Below, piece after piece: positions 57,569 through 64,000 of a stretch of DNA of 64,000 nt. The number at the start of each line of letters is the position of its first letter. Position 1 is the stretch's first letter. Origin of the DNA: Neorhizobium sp. NCHU2750. GTDB taxonomy: Bacteria > Pseudomonadota > Alphaproteobacteria > Rhizobiales > Rhizobiaceae. The position numbers were made by a program, and so were the translations under genes. The notes under the pieces were generated by a model, which worked only from the letters and a program-made list of their open reading frames with translations, had not been told where the DNA came from and did no database searches. Location: NCBI RefSeq assembly GCF_003597675.1, contig NZ_CP030827.1:1922001-1986000 (forward strand), written 5' to 3'.

Positions 57569-57599
57569 TGACAGCGCCCGTGCATGACGGGCGCTGTCA
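57569..57599 (-). terminator. strong hairpin after thrS
   Basis: A perfect 13-bp stem (TGACAGCGCCCGT and complement) with a GCATG loop, 29 bases after the thrS stop. No clean U-tract follows. Confidence 0.65.
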
Positions 57600-57627
57600 C
57601 CGATTGGAGATGGGCTCAGGCCGCCGC

Positions 57628-59646
57628 TCAGGCAGCCTTGATGCGGGCGGCCTTGCGACGCTTGACGTCGGGAGGCGTTGCCTCGTCGGTGAGCGATGTG
57701 ATCGCCTCGTCGAGCGACATTGCCGTCTGCGCCTGCGAGCCGAGGCGGCGGATATTGACCGAGCGCTGTTCGGCTTCCTGACGGCCGCAGACGATGATCA
57801 CCGGCACCTTGGCAACCGAATGCTCGCGGACCTTGTAGTTGATCTTCTCGTTGCGGAAGTCGGTCTCGACATTGAGGCCCGCCTCGCGCAGCTGCTCGGC
57901 AACCTCGCGGCCGTAATCGTCGGCATCCGAGGTGATCGTTGCGACGACGACCTGCGTCGGCGCAAACCACAGCGGCATGTGGCCGGCGAAGTTTTCGATC
58001 AGGATGCCGAGGAACCGTTCCATCGAGCCGCAGATGGCGCGATGGATCATTACCGGCTGGGTCTTTTCCGAATTGGCGTCGATATAGAAGGCGCCGAACC
58101 GTTCCGGCAGGTTGAAGTCGACCTGCGTTGTGCCGCACTGCCATTCGCGGCCGATGGCGTCCTTCAGCGTATATTCGAATTTCGGACCGTAGAACGCGCC
58201 TTCGCCCGGCAGGATACCCGTCTTGATGCGGCCGCCCGACTGTTCCTCGATCATCTTCAATACGCCCATCATCACGTTCTCGGCGCGATCCCAAAGCGCA
58301 TCGGAACCGACGCGCTTTTCCGGACGGGTCGACAGCTTGACGACGACTTCATGGAAGCCGAAATCCTCGTAGACCGACAGGATCAGTTCGTTGATCCTGA
58401 GGCATTCCGCCGCCAGCTGATCGTCGGTGCAGAACACATGCGCGTCGTCCTGCGTGAAGCCGCGCACGCGCATCAGCCCATGCAGCGCACCGGATGCCTC
58501 GTAGCGATGCACGAGACCGAATTCGGCAAGGCGGATCGGCAGTTCGCGGTAGGACTTCAACCCATGCTTGAAGATCTGCACGTGCCCCGGGCAGTTCATC
58601 GGCTTCAGCGCGAAAACACGGTTATCCGCTTCCTCGTCCTTCGGGTGAGTGAAGGCGTAGGCGGATTTTACCGCGAACATATTCTCCTGGTACCAGCCCC
58701 AGTGACCGGAGGTCTCCCAGAGCGAGGCATCCAGCACCTGCGGTGCGTTGACCTCTTCATAGGTGCCGGCCAGACGGCGGCGCATATAGGCCGTCAGCGT
58801 CTGGAACATCCGCCAGCCCTTGCCGTGCCAGAACACCACGCCCGGACCTTCTTCCTGGAAATGGAAGAGATCCATCTCGCGGCCGAGCTTGCGGTGGTCG
58901 CGCTTTTCGGCTTCGGCGAGAATGTGGAGATACTGGTCGAGCTCTTCCTGGGTGGCCCAGGCCGTGCCGTAGATGCGCGTCAGCATCGGCTTGGTCGAAT
59001 CGCCACGCCAGTATGCGCCGGCAACCTTCATCAGCTTGAAGGCCGTGCCGATCTGGCCCGTCGAGGCCATATGCGGACCGCGGCAGAGGTCGAACCAGCC
59101 GCCCTGATTGTAGATCTTCAGGTCCTGGCCTTCCGGGATCATGTCGACCAGCTCGACCTTGTAGGCCTCGCCCTTGTCGGCAAACACGTCCTTGGCTTTC
59201 TGGCGCGACCAGATTTCCTTGGTGAAGGCGGCGTTCTTCTGAATGATCTCCTTCATCTTCTTTTCGATCTTCGGCAGATCGTCAGGCGTGAAGGGCCAGT
59301 CTTCCCTCGTGTCCGGATGGACGCGCTTGAAGTCGTAGTAGAAGCCGTTTTCGATGACCGGGCCGATCGTCACCTGCGTGCCGGGCCACAGGTCCTGCAC
59401 GGCCTCGGCCATGACATGGGCGGCATCGTGGCGGATCAGTTCGAGCGCGCGCGGATCGGTGCGGGTGACGATCTCGATCCGACCATCGGTAACGGGATCG
59501 GAGAGATCGCGCAGCTCGCCATCGAGCGCGATTGCCACGGCCTTCTTGGCCAGCGACTTGGAAATGGATTCGGCAACGGCAAGGCCGGTCGTTCCCACGT
59601 CGAACGCGCGGACGGAGCCATCGGGAAATGTAAGGGAAACGGACAT
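57628..59646 (-). CDS. thrS: threonine--tRNA ligase
   Basis: A 672-residue class II aminoacyl-tRNA synthetase. It has the N-terminal TGS and editing (SAD) domains, the catalytic core with the zinc cysteine in [10 protein letters not shown] and the class II motifs ([26 protein letters not shown]), and the C-terminal anticodon domain. The ATG at 59646 has AGGAG eight bases upstream; the longer frame upstream is rejected. No T-box is expected or seen. Confidence 0.98.
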   Translation of the reverse strand: MSVSLTFPDGSVRAFDVGTTGLAVAESISKSLAKKAVAIALDGELRDLSDPVTDGRIEIVTRTDPRALELIRHDAAHVMAEAVQDLWPGTQVTIGPVIENGFYYDFKRVHPDTREDWPFTPDDLPKIEKKMKEIIQKNAAFTKEIWSRQKAKDVFADKGEAYKVELVDMIPEGQDLKIYNQGGWFDLCRGPHMASTGQIGTAFKLMKVAGAYWRGDSTKPMLTRIYGTAWATQEELDQYLHILAEAEKRDHRKLGREMDLFHFQEEGPGVVFWHGKGWRMFQTLTAYMRRRLAGTYEEVNAPQVLDASLWETSGHWGWYQENMFAVKSAYAFTHPKDEEADNRVFALKPMNCPGHVQIFKHGLKSYRELPIRLAEFGLVHRYEASGALHGLMRVRGFTQDDAHVFCTDDQLAAECLRINELILSVYEDFGFHEVVVKLSTRPEKRVGSDALWDRAENVMMGVLKMIEEQSGGRIKTGILPGEGAFYGPKFEYTLKDAIGREWQCGTTQVDFNLPERFGAFYIDANSEKTQPVMIHRAICGSMERFLGILIENFAGHMPLWFAPTQVVVATITSDADDYGREVAEQLREAGLNVETDFRNEKINYKVREHSVAKVPVIIVCGRQEAEQRSVNIRRLGSQAQTAMSLDEAITSLTDEATPPDVKRRKAARIKAA

Positions 59647-59766
59647 CTGAATTCTCCTGTCCAGTCCCGCCAACGAATGCGGGTGGTCAAAAAAGGGCTG
59701 CAGGACTTTTGCCGGCAGCAACGAACGCCGGGGTGATAGTCAAAAAATGCGACGGAGTAAAGGTTT

Positions 59767-60135
59767 TCAGCCGCTCCGGTGGCGCATCCAGTAGCGCCAC
59801 GGCGTCCACCAATGCTGGCGCGCCGACAACGTTTCCGGCACCGGATCGAGCCCGCCGGTACCGCCTGGCCCGCAGCGGGCGACGCGAAACAGCGTCAGGA
59901 AGCCTCCCGGCCAGATCCCGTGCCGGGCGATCGCCTCATAACCATATTCCGAACAGGTCGGGATATGCCGGCAGGAATTGCCGATGAAACCGGAAAGCGT
60001 CAGCTGGTAGAGACGAATGAAGCCCATGCCGACAAGCCGTCCGGGTGTCTTGCGGAACGGGCCACGCCAGTTGCGGGAAAAACGGGACGGCGGCTCGCGA
60101 TCATCGCCGCTGGAGGGTGAGCAGAACGGGCACAT
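59767..60135 (-). CDS. yidD: membrane protein insertion efficiency factor YidD
   Basis: A 122-residue small peripheral membrane protein. The family core is clear: LIRLYQLTLSGFIGNSCRHIPTCSEYGYEAI, then GGLDPVP near the end. YidD assists YidC-dependent membrane protein insertion; here it has a longer N-terminus than usual, starting MCPFCSPSSGDD. Its ATG overlaps the stop of the IscU-like gene by one base (TGATG), so the two are coupled. Confidence 0.93.
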   Translation of the reverse strand: MCPFCSPSSGDDREPPSRFSRNWRGPFRKTPGRLVGMGFIRLYQLTLSGFIGNSCRHIPTCSEYGYEAIARHGIWPGGFLTLFRVARCGPGGTGGLDPVPETLSARQHWWTPWRYWMRHRSG

Positions 60136-60581
60136 CACCCGGCAGCAGCCTTCGCCGCGCCCGCCTCGATCTGGTCGATCGCATCGACCACCGCATCGAA
60201 GGTCAGCATGGTCGAGGCATGCCGCGCCTTGTAGTCCTTGACTGGCTTCAGGTAGCGCATCTCCTCGAAGCGGCCGGAAGGCCCCTCGCCGCCTTCCTTC
60301 AGCATTGCGAGCATGTCGGCTCGCGCCTGGCGAAGTTCCGCCGCCGTCGCACCCACGACATGCCGCGCCATGATCGACGACGACGCCTGGCCGAGTGCGC
60401 ACGCCCTCACCTCGTGGGAAAAACCCGCCACCGTGTCGCCGTCCATCTTCAGATAGACTTTCACCTTCGAGCCACAGAGCTTGGAATGTTTCTCCGAGCT
60501 TGCATCGGCATCCTCTATCCTGCCGGCCAGCGCAATATTGCCGGCAAATTCCAGGATCCTGCTGTTATAGATATCGTCCAT
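60135..60581 (-). CDS. IscU/NifU-N-like iron-sulfur scaffold lacking the third cysteine
   Basis: A 148-residue member of the NifU N-terminal family. C36 (in LCGSKV) and C61 (in RACALGQASSS) match the first two cluster ligands of IscU. The Asp after the first cysteine is replaced by Ser (CGS for CGD), and the third cysteine is Ala122: RHASTML stands where IscU has LHCSIL. Cluster assembly by the normal mechanism is therefore doubtful. It is coupled with yidD downstream; no isc or suf genes are adjacent. Confidence 0.88.
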   Translation of the reverse strand: MDDIYNSRILEFAGNIALAGRIEDADASSEKHSKLCGSKVKVYLKMDGDTVAGFSHEVRACALGQASSSIMARHVVGATAAELRQARADMLAMLKEGGEGPSGRFEEMRYLKPVKDYKARHASTMLTFDAVVDAIDQIEAGAAKAAAG

Positions 60582-60940
60582 ATCGATTGACCCATTGCCT
60601 GCCGATCCTCAGTCCCGATCCACCGGCCCGATCCACCGCGATGTTCCCGCGGGGATGATCCATTGAACGCATCGTCGCGTATCGTGATCTATCGGAAGCG
60701 GTTCGGAACCCTTATATGTGGTGTCGTAACCCGGCGATCAATAAAGCAGCTTTTTGCGAAATTCGATCGTCAGGGAAACAGAATGCCTTGTCAAAAGCGG
60801 CGCCAACCCTCAGATAACGGCACAAAGGCAGGCTTGCAGGCATTTTCCCGACAGGGATATGCCGGATGGCGGCCGAAACGAATGCCAGAACGAACCAAAG
60901 CATGTCGGGTGCGGCCTTGAACCGCATCGGGAGACAATAG
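60582..60940. other. 359-bp divergent gap between the IscU-like gene and folE
   Basis: No convincing gene; short frames in it have poor composition. It must hold the promoters of both flanking transcripts. A TTGACA on the minus strand (60794-60789) lacks a good -10. GGGAG lies nine bases before the folE ATG. Confidence 0.4.
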
Positions 60941-61567
60941 ATGGATGCGATTGTGAAGAATTTTCCGGCCTCGAGCCAGGAACAGGGCCAGAAGTCGGCA
61001 CGCCCGAGCCAACAGGAGGCCGAAGAGGCCGTTCGCGTTCTGCTCCGCTGGGCAGGCGACGATCCGGCCCGCGAAGGCCTGCTCGATACGCCCTCGCGCG
61101 TTGCCAAGGCCTATGGTGAACTGTTTGCAGGCTACGACCAGTCCCCCGAAGACGTGCTGGGACGCACGTTTGAGGAAATGTCGGGCTTCGACGACATCGT
61201 GCTGGTGCGCGAAATCCCGTTCTTCTCGCATTGCGAACACCACATGCTGCCGATCAAGGGCATGGCGACGGTCGCCTATCTGCCGAACGGCCCGGTTCTC
61301 GGCCTGTCGAAGATCGCCCGTGTCGTCGAAATCTTCGGCCGCCGGCTGCAGACGCAGGAAAACCTGACGGCGCAGATAGCCAATGCGATCCAGAACACGC
61401 TGAAGCCGCGCGGCGTCGCCGTGCTGATCGAGGCCGAGCACATGTGCATGGAAATGCGCGGCGTGCAGAAGCAGGGCTCGCGCACGCTGACCACAACCTT
61501 CACCGGCGAATTCAAGACGAACGCCACCGAACAGGCGCGCTTCTTCACCCTCGCCCGCAACCGGTAA
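60941..61567 (+). CDS. folE: GTP cyclohydrolase I
   Basis: A 208-residue enzyme opening GTP to dihydroneopterin triphosphate for folate synthesis. The zinc and substrate motifs [14 protein letters not shown] and [14 protein letters not shown] are complete, as is the [15 protein letters not shown] helix. GGGAG precedes the ATG. hisI follows after nine bases, so they share a transcript. Confidence 0.98.
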   Translation: MDAIVKNFPASSQEQGQKSARPSQQEAEEAVRVLLRWAGDDPAREGLLDTPSRVAKAYGELFAGYDQSPEDVLGRTFEEMSGFDDIVLVREIPFFSHCEHHMLPIKGMATVAYLPNGPVLGLSKIARVVEIFGRRLQTQENLTAQIANAIQNTLKPRGVAVLIEAEHMCMEMRGVQKQGSRTLTTTFTGEFKTNATEQARFFTLARNR

Positions 61568-61576
61568 GCCTCCATC

Positions 61577-62038
61577 ATGAGTGCCGAGATGTTTCCAGCT
61601 CCCTCCTCCGACAAGTCGGTACTCGAGGGGGCAGGCCCCTTCACGCCGCGCTTCGACGCCAATGGCCTGATCACCGCCGTCGTCACCGATATTCGCGACG
61701 GCGAGATCCTGATGCTCGCCCATATGAATGCCGAGGCGCTAAAGCTGACGGTCGAAACCGGTATCGCGCATTACTACAGCCGCTCGCGCTCGACGCTCTG
61801 GAAAAAGGGCGAGACCTCGGGAAATCTGCAGACCGTGCATGAAATCATGACCGATTGTGATCAGGACGCGATCCTGCTCAAGGTCTCCGTAGCAGGCCAT
61901 GACGCCGCCTGCCACACCGGTCGGCGCTCCTGTTTCTATCGGGCGGTAACAAAAAATGACAAGGGTATTGTCCTTGAAATCAAGGATGATGCGCGTCATT
62001 TTGATCCCGAAGCCGTCTATTCCAGCAAAGAGAAATAG
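61577..62038 (+). CDS. hisI: phosphoribosyl-AMP cyclohydrolase
   Basis: A 153-residue histidine-pathway enzyme opening the purine ring of phosphoribosyl-AMP. The metal site is visible as TDCDQDAIL (C94, D95, D97) and [13 protein letters not shown] (C112, C119). It is monofunctional, without the HisE domain, as usual in alphaproteobacteria. It is nine bases after folE. Confidence 0.97.
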   Translation: MSAEMFPAPSSDKSVLEGAGPFTPRFDANGLITAVVTDIRDGEILMLAHMNAEALKLTVETGIAHYYSRSRSTLWKKGETSGNLQTVHEIMTDCDQDAILLKVSVAGHDAACHTGRRSCFYRAVTKNDKGIVLEIKDDARHFDPEAVYSSKEK

Positions 62039-62148
62039 CGGGGCCAGCGCCTCGTTCCGATACAGCTCCCGCCAGAGTAAACGCTTTCGAAACCATCCGA
62101 TGCGCTAATTGCCGATCACACTGTAGTCGGTCGTGGAGTTGTCGAACG

Positions 62149-63111
62149 ATGCTGAACTGGAGTTGGAACCGTCACGACCGTCAGGCCGCGTCACAGGAAA
62201 GCGGCCTTGCGCGTGTCGGTGAGCCGACGCCACCCGTCGCCATCGCCCCGCCCCGCAAGGCAAAACTCGCGCTTGCGCTGGGTGGCGGCGCCGCCCGCGG
62301 CTGGGCCCATATCGGCGTTCTTCGGGCCTTGGACGAAGCCGGCATCGAAGTCGGCATGATCGCCGGCACCTCGATCGGCGCCCTTGTCGGCGGCTGCTAT
62401 CTTTCCGGCAAGCTCGACGAACTGGAAGCCTTTGCAAGGTCACTGACCATGCGCCGCATCGCAGCGCTTCTCGACCTCACCATCGGCGGCGGCGGCCTGC
62501 TCGGCGGCATGCGGCTGACCAAGCGCATGCAGGAACATCTCGAAGGCATGACCATCGAGGATCTCGACCGGCCTTTCGTGGCGGTGGCGACCGAGCTTCT
62601 GACCGGTCATGAAATCTGGATATCGAGCGGCTCGCTGATCACCGGCCTTCGCGCATCCTATGCGCTGCCCGGCATTTTTGAACCGGTCAAATGCAACAAC
62701 CGCACGCTGGTCGATGGTGCGCTGGTCAACCCGGTACCGACCTCCGTCTGCCGCGCCTACGAGCAGCCGCTCGTCGTCGCCGTCAACCTCAACTACGACA
62801 TTTTCGGCCGCTCGGCGGTCGTCAAGCACAATGCCAGCGTCCAGACCGTCGACGAGGTCATCCGCGAAAAATCGGACGACACCAAGGTCAGCGTCACCGG
62901 CACGATGGTGCAGGCCTTCAACATCATCCAGGAGCGGATCTCGCGCGCAAGGCTCGCCGGCGACCCGCCGGATCTGGCGCTGCATCCGCGCCTCAGCGAT
63001 ATCGGCCTGTCGGAATTCCATCGCGCTGGCGAGGCGATCGAGCGCGGCTACGAGGAAACCATGGCGCAGATCGCCGCCTTGAAGCGCATGCAGGAAGTGT
63101 TCGCCCGCTGA
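62149..63111 (+). CDS. patatin-like phospholipase family protein (RssA-like)
   Basis: A 320-residue cytoplasmic serine hydrolase. The glycine-rich loop ALALGGGAARGWAHIGVL precedes the nucleophile Ser75 in AGTSIGA, and the catalytic Asp is D189 in VDGALVNPVP, giving the patatin Ser-Asp dyad. Family members are phospholipases or lysophospholipases; RssA itself is uncharacterised. It follows hisI by 110 bases on the same strand and is convergent with the CBS gene. Confidence 0.92.
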   Translation: MLNWSWNRHDRQAASQESGLARVGEPTPPVAIAPPRKAKLALALGGGAARGWAHIGVLRALDEAGIEVGMIAGTSIGALVGGCYLSGKLDELEAFARSLTMRRIAALLDLTIGGGGLLGGMRLTKRMQEHLEGMTIEDLDRPFVAVATELLTGHEIWISSGSLITGLRASYALPGIFEPVKCNNRTLVDGALVNPVPTSVCRAYEQPLVVAVNLNYDIFGRSAVVKHNASVQTVDEVIREKSDDTKVSVTGTMVQAFNIIQERISRARLAGDPPDLALHPRLSDIGLSEFHRAGEAIERGYEETMAQIAALKRMQEVFAR

Positions 63112-63156
63112 ACCGGGCGAAGCATCGATCCTGCCTGAAATCGCGTCTTGGCACGG

Positions 63157-63591
63157 TCAGCTGGCGATATAGGCCTTCATCTGCTCGGCCTCGTGCTCGA
63201 CCTCGCGCATGCGGGCCTTGACCACGTCACCGATCGAAATGATCCCGGCAAGCTTGCCGTCGGTCTCCACCGGCACGTGGCGGAAACGGCCGGCGGTCAT
63301 CATCTCCATGACCTCTTCGACCGTCTGGTCTTCGCGACAGCGCGTCACGCCGGTCGTCATCATCGATTGCACCGGCTTATCCAGCGCTGCCACGCCATGG
63401 GTGGCGATCGTCTTGACCAGATCGCGCTCGGTAAAGATCCCGGCGATCCGCCCCTCCAGCCCGGTCACCACCACGGCACCGATCTTCCTGTCATGCAGTA
63501 CCGACGCAACCTCCAGGAGCTTTCGGTCGGGCTCGACGGTCTGAACGCCGCGCCCCTTGGCTTCAAGCATCATCTTCACGGTAGTCGACAT
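63157..63591 (-). CDS. CBS-domain pair protein
   Basis: A 144-residue protein made of two CBS domains (EVASVLHDRKIGAVVVTGLEG and EEVMEMMTAGRFRHVPVETDG), forming one Bateman module that usually binds adenine nucleotides. No catalytic domain is attached, so it is likely a regulator of another protein. GGAGAT lies just before the ATG. It is downstream of the rhomboid gene on the same strand. Confidence 0.93.
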   Translation of the reverse strand: MSTTVKMMLEAKGRGVQTVEPDRKLLEVASVLHDRKIGAVVVTGLEGRIAGIFTERDLVKTIATHGVAALDKPVQSMMTTGVTRCREDQTVEEVMEMMTAGRFRHVPVETDGKLAGIISIGDVVKARMREVEHEAEQMKAYIAS

Positions 63592-63715
63592 GCCATCTCC
63601 TTACCTATCCACATGGCCAATCAACGTGCGGAAACCCTCCTCCTCCGAAGGCTCCTCACTCCTTCATACATCTGGAATTGTAGATCGGCGCGGACGCGAG
63701 TTCAAGCGTCGCCGG

Positions 63716-64000
63716 CTACACGCTGCGGTAGCGAATGGGGTCGAAAAAGCCGAACAGCAGGAAGCCGAACAGGAAGCCGCCGATATGGGCATCCCAGGCG
63801 ATCTCACCCGCATCGCTGCCGATCAGCGGCAGGCCGACAGCGACAAGGATGTTTCCGACGAACCACATGGCGGTGAACATGACGACGGTGCGGTTTGAAA
63901 AGGCGCCGATGATCGACTGCCGAGGATACAGATGGCCATGGGTGCGGTCGTAGCCTCCACCATCGGGAAAGGCGAACCGGCAGGCGGCTCCCATCAGCGC
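63716..64000 (-). CDS. rhomboid-family intramembrane protease (N-terminus off window)
   Basis: The C-terminal part of a rhomboid. The frame runs open to the window edge. The ALMGAA segment at the edge normally follows the catalytic GxSG serine, which must lie just outside; the catalytic His is in AHIGGFLFGFLLFGF. Rhomboids cleave substrates within the membrane. The gap to the CBS gene is about 125 bases. Confidence 0.85.
   Translation of the reverse strand, partial: ALMGAACRFAFPDGGGYDRTHGHLYPRQSIIGAFSNRTVVMFTAMWFVGNILVAVGLPLIGSDAGEIAWDAHIGGFLFGFLLFGFFDPIRYRSV

Noticed and set aside
60663..60920. 85-codon plus-strand frame before folE
   Set aside because: Basic, low-quality composition with no ribosome site; the gap is better explained as divergent promoters.

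Overview
The window is a gene-dense, GC-rich stretch of chromosome from an alphaproteobacterium, most probably a member of the Rhizobiaceae (Rhizobium/Agrobacterium-type). The evidence is a phosphatidylcholine synthase, the recG / sdhE / mfd neighbourhood, a trpD-trpC-moaC-moeA run, an Agp2-like bacteriophytochrome ending in an HWE kinase and receiver, a DUF6074 protein, and GGAAC-N17-GTT promoters of the alphaproteobacterial general stress sigma factor EcfG (RpoE2). I cannot fix the genus. There is no prophage, insertion sequence, CRISPR array or rRNA operon. Most of the window is core metabolism and housekeeping, with two small accessory pockets.

Layout. 1-3.3 kb: end of a YejA-like peptide-binding protein, a DsbA/FrnE-type oxidoreductase and an EamA exporter. 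3.5-9.6 kb: mfd and sdhE (overlapping) divergent from recG. 9.6-18.2 kb, all minus strand: an exported phytase-like esterase-domain protein, a DUF502 membrane protein, glmS, membrane PQQ glucose dehydrogenase and glmU. 18.4-23.1 kb: a complete BMP-type (nucleoside-like) ABC importer operon. 23.3-26.2 kb: pcs, a UbiH-type flavin hydroxylase and a CcdA-type membrane protein. 26.4 kb: tRNA-Lys(UUU) with a clear sigma70 promoter. 26.5-28.6 kb: accessory pocket of very small genes. 29.1-37.1 kb: a PpiD-like chaperone, trpD-trpC-moaC-moeA, a photolyase and a PanE-like reductase. 37.2-41.7 kb: a palindromic repeat, then pyrG, secG, tpiA and an exported alpha/beta hydrolase. 41.9-48.9 kb: parE, pdxY, the bacteriophytochrome and an AI-2E-family permease. 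49-56.5 kb: mostly poorly characterised genes (DUF2336, flavin reductase plus nitroreductase, exported beta-sandwich protein, Ada-type regulator, EamA exporter, and an unknown exported/membrane pair). 56.6-64 kb: acyltransferase, thrS, yidD plus an IscU-like protein, folE-hisI, a patatin, a CBS protein and a partial rhomboid protease.

The most interesting region is 26.75-27.75 kb. Two tiny single-pass membrane proteins (41 and 58 residues) lie in tandem, each with its own GGAAC-N17-GTT promoter and AAGGAG ribosome site in almost the same geometry. An 84-residue DUF6074-like gene facing them carries the same promoter signature on the other strand. I read this as a compact general-stress small-protein locus; this is an inference from sequence pattern only. 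The second candidate is the gene pair at 55.07-56.54 kb, with no family I recognise, preceded by a perfect 12-bp inverted repeat.

Other structure worth noting: a 121-bp nested palindromic element between two near-identical terminators at 37.15-37.40 kb; an IscU-like scaffold that has lost its third cysteine; and tandem 18-bp repeats upstream of the acyltransferase.
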